Assembly: GCA_036873135.1 (NCBI GenBank) | Contig: JAPTYO010000018.1 | Coordinates: forward strand, 3,162,001-3,226,000 | From: Clarkia xantiana subsp. parviflora | Lineage: Eukaryota > Streptophyta > Magnoliopsida > Myrtales > Onagraceae | Length of the DNA: 64,000 nucleotides | Reading direction: 5' to 3' | Shown here: in pieces, positions 33,260-45,429 of the stretch | How the letters are laid out: every line of letters starts with the position of its first letter | How positions within the stretch are numbered: position 1 is the first letter of the stretch | Position numbers and translations under genes: made by a program | Notes under the pieces: generated by a model | The model's database searches: none | Told to the model about the DNA's origin: nothing | Seen by the model: the letters and a program-made list of their open reading frames with translations, nothing else

Positions 33260-33679
33260 CATGAGAGGCCCAAAATTGGGCCTCACCTTTACTATAGGCC
33301 GGCCGAATTTAATAAGAGCGGAAATGTGGGTTTTGCCCACCTCCTTTTAAAATAGGGAGTGTCGGAATTCCTCCTCCCTATCTCACTAGTTCGGCCGAAC
33401 CCTATAGTGCTTGGAGGTGCCAAATTGCTTTGAGCAATTACCCCAGAGATCCTTCCCTACGGGGAATCGACAAGAGGCTTTGCTGTGGATACCATTCCGT
33501 GTAGGAGATTCCTTAAAAAGAATCCTTAAAGGATCCGTCCGGCGAACCGTGAACTCCCCTAAAGATCTTGGGTCTACGGACAGCAAGAACTAGTATGCGT
33601 CCTTATTTCGCTGCGTAATTAGTTTACCTGACATGTACACGTGTTTTTTTCCAGTAGTAACTATCCCTATATCCTACAG

Positions 33680-33693
33680 TGGTATCAGAGCCT
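33680..33693 (+). other. Primer binding site of F (tRNA-iMet)
   Basis: TGGTATCAGAGCCT one base after the LTR end. It is a full match to the usual initiator tRNA-Met primer site and the only intact one left in this copia family here. Confidence 0.92.
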
Positions 33694-34194
33694 ATGTTAG
33701 GGAGTTCTTTAAGTTTTTGATAAAACTGATTTTCATGAAATTGAGTGTTTTTGGTAAAATATGATGCTCATGATTTTCAAGAAAAACGTGACATTTATAA
33801 AAATTAAACATTGGAGTATTGATCTTAGTAAAATTTTCTTGAAATTTGACCACTAGCACTAATTGGTGTTTCGTTCGAATCATGTCTAGGGTTTACAAAG
33901 TAAAATTTTTAATTTCTTAGGCCCCATGTAATGTTGTTTTGGCCGAAATTTGTGCAAAATTTATAATAAAATTCGGCACCTATAGGTATATACCTAGCCG
34001 AAATTAGGGTTAGATTCACATGATAATTTTGATATTAACTATCAATATATTCTAGCACAACATTAGGGAAGTTAGATATTATTGATAACTTTAGTTGCCT
34101 AAAGTTTGAGAAAATATATTGTAGATAGATTTATATCTCTAAATATAGAATCTTGACAATAAATAAATATATACATATATATATATAGTTGCCG

Positions 34195-34248
<54 letters not shown>

Positions 34249-37021
34249 TGTGCAAATATAGAAATTATATCTATAATTATTCTTGGAAGCTAAGTAAAGT
34301 TTTTAGTGAATTTGAAAACCCAACTTAGCCACGAAGTAAGAAATTCGGCCGCACCCGCATCCTTGAAGTATAATTATTCGGTCGAATGCTAGAATGTTAA
34401 GGAGGTAGCCGCGTTTGATAATTTACTTGGAAGTAGAATTATGTATGCAAGCATGAGTTCCTCGGAACATTAGACGCATGACGCGTAATCATGAGTGTGG
34501 TTTGTGTGATGAATATTACTTCCGTATGATGATTTGCATGGATGTTAGAATTTTATATGCATGAGTAAATTCATCGGAATGATTTTTCCAAAATAAAAAG
34601 GGCCTTGGGAAAGCCAAGATCGGGTATGCTTGTTTTAAAATTCCCGCACCAGTAATTTGCGATTAAAACCATTCTAAAAGAATGATCTATTGGATTGAAG
34701 ACGACAGTAATGTGAACTCTTTCACAGCCATCTTCCATTGGTTTACTGGAGGTCGGTTGGTTCAGATGACTGAGGAATCATTACTTGTCGCATTCCATCT
34801 TAATAGATATCTGATGTATGCAATTCTTTCTCAAAATGTTATTGTCTCCCTGATTTTTGCATAATCATCGATGTGTTAGTATGAATTGGTTGATTAGTGT
34901 GATTCGATATTCCTCGCAATCTTGATGGTGTGAATCATGATGAATAAAATGAGTACGTGTTGAACTCTCTACTACGATTCCGAAAAATGGAGATGACAAC
35001 TACGGATGAATAGAGTAGTCTGTATGATTTTGAAAACGAGAGACAAATGTAATATTTGTTTCACCAAGCAAGGGAGTAGGTTCTTTGATGATCTGAACGC
35101 ATATATGGTGATACATTCAACCTTGGTAAAAAGGGGTTTAAGAAGACTTCAATTGCAACGAAACAATGTTACAGGTTGGTATCCCTTTGCATCCGCCTCG
35201 GTGGAAGCAAGGATGCAAAAGCTAGAAATGTTTCGGTTGAACATGCTGGTCTTCTCTTTTCATGGATGTTGGCGTAAAACCCGCATCGGCTCTTCAGAAT
35301 GAAAGGTCAACATGGAAAATATGTATATGGTTGTCTAATGTTTACACGACTCGATGAGCTTGAGCCTAATGAAGTACAGTAACCAAAGCAGTAAAAGGAA
35401 AACCTTCACTGCTCCCCATACTGGGTTCGAAAGAAGTCAACCATGATCCACATATCATAGAGAGAACTGGACCATAAAGGTCTTATACGATAATCCGGTT
35501 GGTTAAACCATGTTGATTAAGTGCGTCGCAAGTACACCTCCTAGGTCATGTGTATGAAGCGGTAAATTTTTTTATACAAACACAGATCATTTGACGTGAA
35601 TCACTCGTGAATTTACTCGGATTTGAGGTTCAACATGGCTTAAAGTTCTCGACTATCTATGCGACAATCAGGATCAAATATGCGAACTTCAGATCAAGAA
35701 CCCTACCATTGTCATTTATCGTTCGTTTGAGTTACTAAAATTTTGGTTATTTCGAGATTTGGATTTAATGAATAAAGTAGTTACCATTTGACTCGAATGA
35801 GATCTACATCTCAAAATTAATCGACCCAGTTAAACGGGATCGATTCAAAATGAAATTTTGGCCAAGTAAAAGCAGTGGAATAAAACGAAATGATTCATAT
35901 ACTCCGTCATCTCAGTCGGGACAACTGAACTGAACATACACAACGATTGTGTAGCTAGATCGAAAGATTTACTATTTCTTAATTGTTAGTACTCCATTAA
36001 ATGAAATAAATAGTAATAATAATCATGTGCGAAACCGATTGGATTAAATTGATTTAGATTCGTAATGAAACGATTTAACCATGTGTTAAAACTTTGGTAA
36101 TTAACACTGCGCGCGTGTGGACCTCGAAAGAAGGAACACGTCGTTTCAAAATACCAGTTTAATGATGAAGTGTTTTGGTGATTAAGTGCTGAATTTTCGT
36201 TTGCGTCCCTTCGGAAACAACTTACTGATACAATTACATCAGAAAGAATTATGCCTCACAAGCTACCACGACCTTGTAAAAGTATCAGCTGACGCATAAG
36301 GTGAAAACCCAAGATGGTTAGTTCGGAGATGGGATGAATTCCCTGAGACAAGTTTGCAAACGAAGAAGGATAAAGTCGGTTAAACGATTTTTCTTCCATA
36401 CGCCTTGAACGATAAGTCAGGCTAGGCATTCAAATCAAATGACACACTTCAACAAGCACAATTCGTAAACATAATGTTAGAGTCAATCTATCAGTATGTT
36501 CCCGATGGGATGAAGAAGATGACTCACATGTATATAAACTGTGTTCCAAAAATATCGGTAGGACACGCCGCCATAAAAGCTGAAAAAAGATAATGAGTTA
36601 AATCATATCATCATGCGACATTAAAATTGCGCAATAAACACGTATTTTGGACAATAATATGTTGCCTACTCATAGAAGATACCTATTTAAAGATTTTGAC
36701 AATGGTGTCGTGGTCGAACATGAGAAATTACATCACTTAAGGTCGAATTTCCAATGCATTATCAGTTTCACACTAATGTAGTCTTGATCAAACCGGAGCA
36801 GGATAACACTGACAATCAGGTCCCACTTACTTCGAGTGGGAGATTGATCTGGCAAAACCAGTGAATGACATGGTAAATGATAATGGAAACATTTTCATAG
36901 CAAATCCAGTGGGAGGAATAAACCCTACCATATGAAATAACTGTTGCCGCTGAGACGAATCAAGTAGAACCTGATAGTCATATTGTTGAACCAGTAATGT
37001 CACAAATACCTATACAATCCA
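33694..37021 (+). other. F leader, gag-area remnant and non-coding block
   Basis: Leader 33694-34860 with an AT microsatellite (34199-34243) and sequence shared with E2 and E1. The gag area (about 34860-35400) is too decayed to read; a 98-codon frame at 35006-35302 has no motif I recognise. From about 35700 the block matches E3 and E1. A hairpin TCCCACT (36821-36827)/AGTGGGA (36835-36841) precedes the RT linker. Confidence 0.6.
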
Positions 37022-38142
37022 TTGTTTCCAGTGGGAGTGGATCCGACCAACTTGGTTCCAGGTCCTAGTGATCAAGGAATTAATCTCGGAAGTAAAACCC
37101 CGAGACCGAGAGGTCGTCTTAGGAAAGTTGTAGGTCAAGGTTCAAACACTGCTCTTATTCCCAGTGGGTGTGATGCGCCGATAAGAGGCATTATTTCGAG
37201 TGGGAGAAACGTTCAGACTCAAGATGGGGTTTAAAAGCCTAGACGAAAGTCAAAGGCATCGAACTTCTCCCAAGAAGTGTCCCATCGAGAAGGGTGAAAA
37301 TCTCACTATAACGACTGTTGACGAGCATTGGAAAGGCCTCGAGTGGGTAAATGGAGAAAAATAATAAAAGAGAGAGATCGGTTAAATGAAAGCCATTATA
37401 GTCTATAGTTGATTTACCTGCTAACCACAGGGGCACAAGGATACGGTGAGTCCTGAAAGAAGGCTCACCACTGATGGATTAGGTCGGGCGGTACAAAGCC
37501 CGACTAATTGCGAAAGGATATACCCAACTTCATGGAGTGGACTTTGACGAAACATACTCACCGACTGTGCGTAAAACCACAGTTAGGGCTATTTACGGTC
37601 CTGGTCGCAGCACTTGATTTCGAGCTGCACCGAATAAATGTTAAAGACCACATTCCTCCACGGAAACCTGGAGGAAGAGATCTATATGGAGCAACCAGAG
37701 GGTTTCATTACTCCTGGTAACGAACGTAAAGTTTGTAAACTCCAAAGGTTCATCTACGGACTTAAACAATCGTCTCGGCAATGGTACCGCAGATTCCACG
37801 AGGAAATCGTAGAAACGGATTCGTGAATCTTCACAAGGATCTATGCGTGTATTATAAGACCTCCGGGTCCAAGTATGTCATCTTAACCTTATACGTGGAC
37901 GACATGTTCATTTCCGTAAACGATGTAAGTTTTATGAACAAGTCAAAGTCCTGGTTGGCATCTGTGTTCGAGATGAAAGACATGGGAGAAGCCACGTACA
38001 TCTTAGGCATTAAAATTTCTGACGATCGGGCTACCCGGAAATTATGCCTATCTCAAGAAGCTTTTATCAACAAATTGTTGAAAAGGTTCAGATTACAAGA
38101 TGCCGAACCCGTGGATACACCGGTGGTGTTTGGGTGCGCACT
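37022..38142 (+). pseudogene. F reverse transcriptase, truncated
   Basis: The linker (PRPRGRLRKVVGQG) is followed by decayed sequence and then RT with FLHGNLEEEIYMEQPEGF (37650-37710), IYGLKQSSRQWYRRFHEE, a frameshift near 37810, and YVDDMF. The last copia codons read VVFGCAL; after that the frame continues into unrelated sequence. RNase H is missing. Confidence 0.85.
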
Positions 38143-39111
38143 AACATATTATTGCACCAATGAAGAGACACATCGGGTGAAGCTTCTTCATGAAGATTCC
38201 CAAAAAATTTACCGTTGGAAATTCGCCATGCGAAAGGAGGTAACTCTTCCGTTTACCTAATCATTCCAACCTTCACAAGGATAAAGGAAACAGAAGACGC
38301 CTCAATTCTTTGAGTAGGATTCCGTCAACAACGGATTTCGCAGATACTAGAGCAATACTCGACCAAGCCCTTTTCCTTATTAAAATAAGGTCAACGACTC
38401 AGGTCTCGAGAGTAAGTGTTTGTTTACGATTTCACATAGGCTGAAGTCGAAAACTAACAAGTCAAGATCATCAAAATCAAAAACAAAAGTAAAAGTCGAC
38501 GACCATTTGTATCCAGAATGAAGAGACGGAAACAAAAGGCCGACACTCATTTCTTAATAGACGCGACAGCCAAGACGACATTTGAGCAAAGAGAAATATC
38601 CCTCGACAAAACCCTTCATCTTAAGGAACGGGAAGAGTCGACAACATAGCACTTGTGAAGAAACCCTTCCTCTTAAGGAAAAATGGATAGGTGCCAACCT
38701 ACTTCTCACCACCTCTCTAAAAAAACCTTCCTCCCTAAGGAATGGTGAGGTGTCAAGCAGCTTATACCGAGTATAACGATGAGGTGGCGACCTGCTTGTC
38801 ACCTCCTTCTGCTGATTCATGAAGAAAACATTTCTAAAAAGTAGTCGCCATTTAAAGTCGGTAAAACTTCCCTATAGATATCCTCAAGTATTTTCATACA
38901 TTTACACAATTATTATTCTCGTTATTCATTAATGACTTAAGCTTCGGAGTAGAATCAGGGGCAAATCCGTACCCATTTTCAGGTTAACACTACCAGCCTC
39001 CTAATTGAAACTAAGTACCCAGTGAGGTGGAAATAAACACCTAAGAGAGTTAATTGCGACATCCTGAAGTTCATTCCAGAAAGCTAGACCTTGACGATCC
39101 TTGATCCAACA
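38143..39111 (+). repeat. G2: LTR-like sequence related to G1
   Basis: From about 38380 to CCAACA at 39111 this is a diverged inverted copy of solo LTR G1: shared GGTCGCCACCT motif (as GAGGTGGCGACCTGC near 38780), shared GTACTTAGTTTC-type end and shared CTTAAGTC. Bases 38143-38380 have no recognised match and may be internal sequence of the same element. I see no duplication at its edges. Confidence 0.55.
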
Positions 39112-39577
39112 CTAGTTATCAAATTTTTTTAGTAATGCATATTTTAAAACAAGTTAGTACCAAAAACCATATTTTCAAACATGTTGTATGATTTACATAA
39201 TTTTCTTAAGAAAATATGTTAATTTTTCACAATTTTTTTTTACCTAACGTGCCCTCATTATCAACATCGTGACTCTGCCATTGGTTCTAAGTTTGCACTA
39301 GACTACTTCAGTATGACGTTGTTTTCTGTTGTTGATTGGCTCGTGTTGGAGAAGTTTACATAAATTAGGATCCCAAATTTTTATGTCGTACTGTAAATTA
39401 GGGGTGGCAACGGGTCACGGGTACCCGTCGACCCGTGGGTACCCGCCCCATTTTCGCCCCGCCGACCCGTGATCCGCGACCCGTGGGACGGGTCCGGGTT
39501 TGGGGTTACGGGGCCCCGCGTACCCGCCCCGCCCCGTGTATGTGTTATACATATGTATATAACCTATGTATATTGTT
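39112..39577. other. Unassigned sequence with hAT-like end
   Basis: AT-rich sequence to about 39400. Then TTAGGGGTGGCAACGGGT (from 39399) and a GGGTACCCG/GACCCGTGG-rich stretch to 39535 resemble the ends of plant hAT-type non-autonomous transposons. The matching second end is not visible, so this is a fragment at best. Confidence 0.35.
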
Positions 39578-40271
39578 TGATATCTGTCCAATTCGGGTTC
39601 GTATTTACATTGTGGGCCTCGCAAAATACCCCAAAACTCGTAAAAGAACTCTTCCGCGGACACCCAAGTCTAAAACAGTCCGGAATACGCGCAGTACCCG
39701 GACTGGAGGACTTCCGATTGCCCTAAGGCGATCCGGAGGCCCGGATTGCCCTAAGGCAATCCGGACCCGGCCCGGATTGCTAAATAATCCGGGTAGGTCC
39801 AGATTACCGATGTTCTTCGTACGCTCATCCCGATTATTTTTCCAAGTGCTAGAAGTTGGTGCATGCACAGTCCACCTTGATGACGGTATACGTCTTCCTT
39901 CATACCGACATCAAACCGTTTGAAACTGGGCATGATCCTTAGGTTCCCTATAAATAGGGGCCTAGGTCTCCCATTCTAGACAACTCCCTCATTTTGGACT
40001 TTGGATGCTCTGACTTCTCTCTAAAAGGATTTCTCTCTCTAGAAATTTTGACTTGAGCGTTGGAGAGGGCCCAACCAACATTCTTCCCTCTCCCACGTTG
40101 GTTACTGCCCCTCGTGCAGGATCCGAAGTTCGAGAATTCGAGGTCGAGGACTTGAAGATTAGTTCAAGGATTGTGTTTCAAGGATCGCGGCGTTCCCGTC
40201 CTTATACACACATCCTGAGCCCGTTCGTGAAAAAGAAGCCTGAAGCTACCCAAGTGGAAGAAGACTTAACA
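39578..40271 (+). repeat. 5' LTR of element H
   Basis: The start TGATATCTGTCC is tentative, by analogy with the TGATGG starts of B, C and D. The end TTAACA at 40271 is followed by a degenerate primer site. TATAAATA at 39949-39956. It includes CCGGATTGCCCTAAGGC repeats (39710-39775) in U3 and the leader stem motif at 40063-40120. The 3' LTR is beyond the window. Confidence 0.65.
40063..40120 (+). promoter_or_regulatory. Leader stem-loop motif of H LTR
   Basis: GAGAGGG (40063-40069), then AACCAAC (40073-40079) pairing perfectly with GTTGGTT (40097-40103), then CCCCTCGTGCAGG (40108-40120). The inner arms differ completely from those of A0/D (AGGCAC/GTGCCT) and B/C (CTGGG/CCCGG). Confidence 0.65.
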
Positions 40272-40290
40272 TTTGTCACCGTCTGAGTGA
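40272..40290 (+). other. Degenerate primer binding site of H
   Basis: TTTGTCACCGTCTGAGTGA lies where B has TTGGCGCCGTCTGTGGGA. Several changes remain consistent with a decayed TGGCGCCGT site. Confidence 0.5.
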
Positions 40291-40305
40291 TCCGAACAAA
40301 AAGCC

Positions 40306-42538
40306 ATGCTGCAAGCCATGACAGGAAGACGACCAAAGAAGGCGGGTGCAAGCAAGATGAAACCAACAAGAAGCCAACCAGGACCTTCTCATATTCCGGA
40401 CGCAGAATCAACGGCTTCATCCATGGCGTCCACAAATGCCCCTCTTGCACAATATGGGCTGGAAAATCAAAACAATGTGCCTCCGCAAGAGCAAAGGACA
40501 AGGGTGAATCAGGAATTCCCATCGGGGATGCCAGCTGAGGAAGCACAGCAACAACCAAGGAATGCAACCAACATGCCTACAATCACACCGGCAATGATGG
40601 CGGCACTTGAAGAACTTCTTGCTCTCAGGGAGATCTTAAGGAGTCAAGGATATGTTGCACCTCCGCCACCACCCCCGCGTGCTAACGAACAAGCTGCACC
40701 AGCTAGGGAGGCGTCACATGATGCCAACCAGCAAAAGCCGCAACACCCAGAGGGAGTAGGAGACTCTGAAGATACCTATCGACAGGCTAGGCAGGAGCCA
40801 GCACGTTCATGAACCCCAAGTGTTGGCAGGAAGCAACAACAAGGAGTGAGATGGAAGCAACCTCCTGTGAGCAATTCACAACGCCTACACAGGAGGATAG
40901 CTTTAAGACAGCAAGCCATGCTGACACATGCAACGATGGGTGGAGGAAGCCCGCGTACGACAATGACATCCCAATCACGGGACTCACGGCTAAGGCCTTA
41001 GAAGAAATGATTGAGAGAAAAATGAAGCAGTCGAAGATGAAGGGAATGCATGCCCTGGAAGAGAATGCATCACATCCATTCTCTGATGAATTAGTGCACA
41101 GTCACGTTCAAGATGCCCTGTACAGAATCGGTGGAGAAAAATATAGAGGAAAATGAGATCCAATCGAGCATGTACAACAACATGAGGCTTCTCTGCTGGG
41201 ACGAACTGACAACCCGCATCATGTTGCCATGACATTTGCTAATACTCTCGTTGGGACTGCCGCACATTGGTTCTTTTCACTACCATGCGGAAGCGTTACG
41301 TCATGGGCATATCTAAAGGCAAAATTCATTCAAAGATACATGGGAGAGCGCACACTCCTAAAAGGGCCAAATGCGTTGAATGTGGTGACACAGCAAAACG
41401 ACGAGTCGTTAGCAGATTATTACATCCGCTTCAATCAAAACATCTCAAACATTCAAGGAAACATCACCGAAGGTGAAATCATGCGCGCCTTCATTGCAAA
41501 TTTAGGCTGAAGAGGATATGCCCTGGCTGAAAAGATGTCAAAGCGCCCAGCTGAGACACTTGAAGAATTGGCGGCAAGGGTAAAACAATTCGTGGATCTG
41601 GAAAGATTTAGAGAACAGCATAAGGCCAAAGTTAGTGCAGCTCGCGCTAAGGAGAAGCAAGCAAAACCCCAACAAGGTCCGCAGCAAGCAAGACAATTCC
41701 AGCCCCATAAGAGGCCATATCAGCCGGAATTCCAAAGACCAAAAGAAGTGAACCTGGTAGAATGCGTTCCTTTGAGTGCACCGCTTTCCGTAATCCTGAA
41801 GAAGATGAAGGAGGATAATATGTGGAGGGAGGCAGCAAACTTCCAAAAGGGGCCACTGGGAAAGCAGGAAGATAAATGGTGTGAAAACCATGAAGTCTAC
41901 GGCCATGAAACAAACAGCTGTGTCAGCTTACGATTTCGTATAAACAACTTCATCCTTAAAGGAGAGCTCAAGCAATATGTGGATCAAGGCGACAAGCGCC
42001 AAAAGAAGAACCATGCAGAGCCATCCGGAAAGGGGAATAAGGGAAAGGAGAAGATGAATGAGAACCCTCCACCGCCAAAGCGTGGTGTCATCAACGTAAT
42101 CCATGGTGGGCCAGCGGCAGGAGTTAGCGTTTCTAATGCCCGAGATGTCTATGCCTCGCAGCTACAAGTCCTACCCAAGTACGGGAAGAGGCGACAACCA
42201 GAGAAGGAAGACATAGTCATCCCGTTCTCAAATGCCGACAAGAAACACATAATGTATCCTCACGATGATGCTTTTGTCATAACAATGGACATCAATGGAT
42301 ATGACGTGCAAAGGATTCTGGTAGATGGTGGAAGTGCTGCGGATTTAGTGCATATAGAAGTGCTCAAGAAGATGGGAAAAATGGAAGCCGATCTCTCGCC
42401 GAGCACGTTTCCGCTGGTTAGTTTCGCAGGAGCGGAAACCTACCCATTGGGCATGATTACACTTCCAGTTATCCTTGGAGAAGGTTGGAAGGCATTGCAT
42501 ATAGACGTCACATTTGTGGTGGTGGATAACCTGGGGGC
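40306..42538 (+). pseudogene. H gag and protease, left part
   Basis: ATG at 40306. The N-terminal part has TPAMMAALEELLALRE followed by a proline run, as in A0 and D. A frameshift near 40800 leads to one frame through 42538 with TGA stops at 41154 and 41508. Gag core: AAHWFFSLP...SW..LKAKFIQRY, DESLADYYIRFNQN. Zinc knuckle WCENHEVYGHETNSC near 41880-41920. INVIHGG and the protease site ILVDGGS follow (Asp near 42325). The frame is cut at 42538 by the insertion of C and resumes at 50783. Confidence 0.85.
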
Positions 42539-43236
42539 TGTTGGATCACGGTGGAACTCCGGTACGGATCTTGACGGCAATCCTAGCTCCTTTGCTCCAC
42601 GCAATCCTGCAAGAGGGGATAGACCGGGCGGTGACCCAGAATCCCTCTCTGATGCTTAAATGAGTCTCTCGTATGACTGGCAAGCAACAGATATCAAAGT
42701 GTATTGAACTCAACGTAACCTGATCTGAGGTGACCTCCTGCCCTTTTATAGGCAAAGAGGTGTCTCAGGTACCTGGCGAACCGTTAGGGGTGGTTAGCCC
42801 GTATCCCGCTTATCTCGTACACGATCTCGCGTATCTCAGCCATGCCCCACGTATTTCGGCCACGATCCGTGTATCTTAACCACGTCCCGTATATCTCGGC
42901 CACGCCCCGCATATCTTGGCTTTATCCTCTGGTAACGAGTCCCGACTCCCGTCGGGGACTCCAGAGTTATCTCGTTGTGTCACCGCTCGGGGCCCCTCGT
43001 CATCGTGACAGGGCCAATCATTCTCAGGGATTCATCATCGGGGCCTACTTAAAGGCTTTTCGTCGGGAGCTTTTAGCTCCACTGTCGGGACCGACTCTGT
43101 CGGGACCCTGCTTCGTCGGGACTCCCTTCATCGGGACCCTTCTCCTAGGTCATCGTGACCTTTACTCTGGTCCTGGTGGGCCTGTTTGCCGTTTCCTCGC
43201 CGTTACGGGGCCTGAAGACTATAGTCGGGTCCATCA
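42539..43236 (-). repeat. 3' LTR of element C
   Basis: 698 bp, minus orientation TGATGGACCC...CCAACA. The TATA box (CTATAAAAG) is in the complement of 42743-42752. U3 includes a run of ATCTCGGCCACG-like units (42800-42920). Confidence 0.92.
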
Positions 43237-43570
43237 TTTGCCCCCAAGACATGAGGGACTTTTAGTTCGTCGTGTCTTTCAACTCCCGACTTTCTGATAT
43301 CTGTATCAGAGGCTTTTCTCTTGACAAAATTCCTTGACACGGATCTTCTCGTCCGCGATTCCTCGATACTTTGAGGATAGCCACAAAATCCGAGAAGACT
43401 CCTCCAATATTCCTCGATAGTCGACTCTTCATCGGCTGACCTCCAAGAGTCCGATCCTCCCGCGGCCAATCTTCCAGGATCCGATCATCTTGCTGCGGAG
43501 CCTTCTGCCTCATACCTCGTGGATCCTGCTCCCCTCGACTCTGCCAAGGATCAAGTTCAATCGCTTTATT
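43237..43570 (-). other. C polypurine tract and spacer
   Basis: The complement of 43237-43247 reads CTTGGGGGCAAA, the polypurine tract next to the 3' LTR. The remainder matches B at 21661-21790 and B near 24950-25030, so the whole antisense gene of B is absent between these two points. Confidence 0.75.
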
Positions 43571-45425
43571 TCACTTAAGGCAAAACCACGCCACTTAAGG
43601 CGACTTTACATCGTGCACCACTTAAGGCGACTTTCATCGTGCACCACTTAAGGTGACTTAATATCGTGCACCACTTAAGGCGACTTTCATCGTGCACCAC
43701 TTAAGGCGACTTTACATCGTGCACCACTTAAGGCGTCTTTTCAACTTGCGCCACTTAAGGCGACTTAATATCGTGCACCACTGAAGGCGACTTTACATCG
43801 TGCACCACTTAAGGCGACTTTTCAACTTGCGCCACTTAAGGCGACTTAATATCGTGCACCACTGAAGGCGACTTTACATCGTGCACCACTTAAGGCGACT
43901 TTCATCGTGCACCACTTAAGGTGACTTAATATCGTGCACCACTTAAGGCGACTTTCATCGTGCACCACTTAAGGCGACTTTACATCGTGCACCACTTAAG
44001 GCGTCTTTTCAACTTGCGCCACTTAAGGCGACTTAATATCGTGCACCACTGAAGGCGACTTTACATCGTGCACCACTTAAGGCGACTTTTCAACTTGCGC
44101 CACTTAAGGCGACTTAATATCGTGCACCACTGAAGGCGACTTTACATCGTGCACCACTTAAGGCGACTTTTCAACTTGCGCCACTTAAGGCGACTTAATA
44201 TCGTGCACCACTGAAGGCGACTTTACATCGTGCACCACTTAAGGCGACTTTTTGATACTTAGAATAAATCTAAGGATCGTGCACCACTCAAGGCGACTTT
44301 TCTCGTGCACCACTTAAGGCGACTTTATATCGTGCACCACTTAAGGCGACTTTTCAACTTGCGCCACTTAAGGCGACTTAATATCGTGCACCACTGAAGG
44401 CGACTTTACATCGTGCACCACTTAAGGCGACTTTTCAACTTGCGCCACTTAAGGCGACTTAATATCGTGCACCACTGAAGGCGACTTTACATCGTGCACT
44501 TAAGGCGACTTTTCTCGTGCACCACTGAAGGCGACTTTACATCGTGCACCACTTAAGGCGACTTTTTGATACTTAGAATAAATCTAAGGATCGTGCACCA
44601 CTTAAGGCGACTTTATATCGTGCACCACTTAAGGCGACTTTTCAACTTGCGCCACTTAAGGCGACTTAATATCGTGCACCACTGAAGGCGACTTTACATC
44701 GTGCACCACTTAAGGCGACTTTTCAACTTGCGCCACTTAAGGCGACTTAATATCGTGCACCACTGAAGGCGACTTTACATCGTGCACCACTTAAGGCGAC
44801 TTTTCTCGTGCACCACTTAAGGCGACTTTATATCGTGCACCACTTAAGGCGACTTTTTGATACTTAGAATAAATCTAAGGATCGTGCACTACTCAAGGTG
44901 ACATTATATCGTGCACCACTTAAGGCGACTTTTCAACTTGCGCTACTTAAGGCGACTTAATATCGTGCACCACTGAAGGCGACTTTACATCGTGCACCAC
45001 TTAAGGCGACTTTTTGATACTTAGAATAAATCTAAGGATCGTGCACCACTCAAGGCGACTTTTCTCGTGCACCACTTAAGGCGACTTTATATCGTGCACC
45101 ACTTAAGGCGACTTTACATCGTGCACCACTTAAGGGGACTTTATATCGTGCAGCACTTAAGGCAACTTTTTGATACTTAGAATAAATCTAAGGATCGTGC
45201 ACCACTCAAGGCGACTTTTCTCGTGCACCACTTAAGGCGACTTTATATCGTGCACCACTTAAGGCGACTTTACATCGTGCACCACTTAAGGCGACTTTTC
45301 AACTTGCGCCACTTAAGGCGACTTAATATCGTGCACCACTGAAGGCGACTTTTTCAGGCACCACTTAAGGCGACTTTATCGGGCACCACTTAAGGCTACT
45401 TCATCGGGCACCACTTAAGGCGACT
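43571..45425 (-). repeat. 1.85-kb tandem repeat array of element C
   Basis: Roughly 70-80 units of 22-28 bases, with element-sense core GTCGCCTTAAGTGGTGCACG. Three unit variants (…CAACTTGCGCCACTTAAGG…, …AATATCGTGCACCACTGAAGG…, …TACATCGTGCACCACTTAAGG…) recur as an approximately 80-base higher-order unit about ten times. A longer variant with GATACTTAGAATAAATCTAAGG occurs five times (44251, 44567, 44865, 45014, 45169). The array starts just after the integrase stop. It does not encode protein. Confidence 0.9.
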
Positions 45426-45429
45426 TTAT

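Larger units (their letters stand above)
32537..33678 (+). repeat. 5' LTR of F, interrupted by a solo LTR
   Basis: TGTTGGCAATTGG...ATCCTACA. Without the 606-base insertion it is about 536 bp. The U3 hairpin is short (GTGGG 33326-33330/CCCAC 33336-33340) with a TTTTG loop, before TTTAAAATA (33346-33354). Confidence 0.8.
32537..38142 (+). mobile_element. Element F: copia-type element, 3'-truncated
   Basis: It has a 5' LTR interrupted by a solo LTR, an intact Met-tRNA primer site, the longest leader of the family, a gag-area remnant, the conserved non-coding block and RT. It stops inside RT at about 38142, where unrelated sequence begins. RNase H, 3' region and 3' LTR are absent from the window. 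Confidence 0.75.

Noticed and set aside
39404..39933. Overlapping open frames on both strands in GC-rich sequence
   Set aside because: They arise from GGGTACCCG and CCGGATTGCC repeats in a transposon end and an LTR U3. No motif is present.
42539..42659. Continuation of the H protease frame to 42659
   Set aside because: The last 40 codons are read-through into the LTR of element C; the true frame resumes at 50783.
43571..45425. CRISPR-like array of short repeats
   Set aside because: Units are joined with no unique spacers, they lie inside a plant retrotransposon and vary in register. It is a minisatellite.
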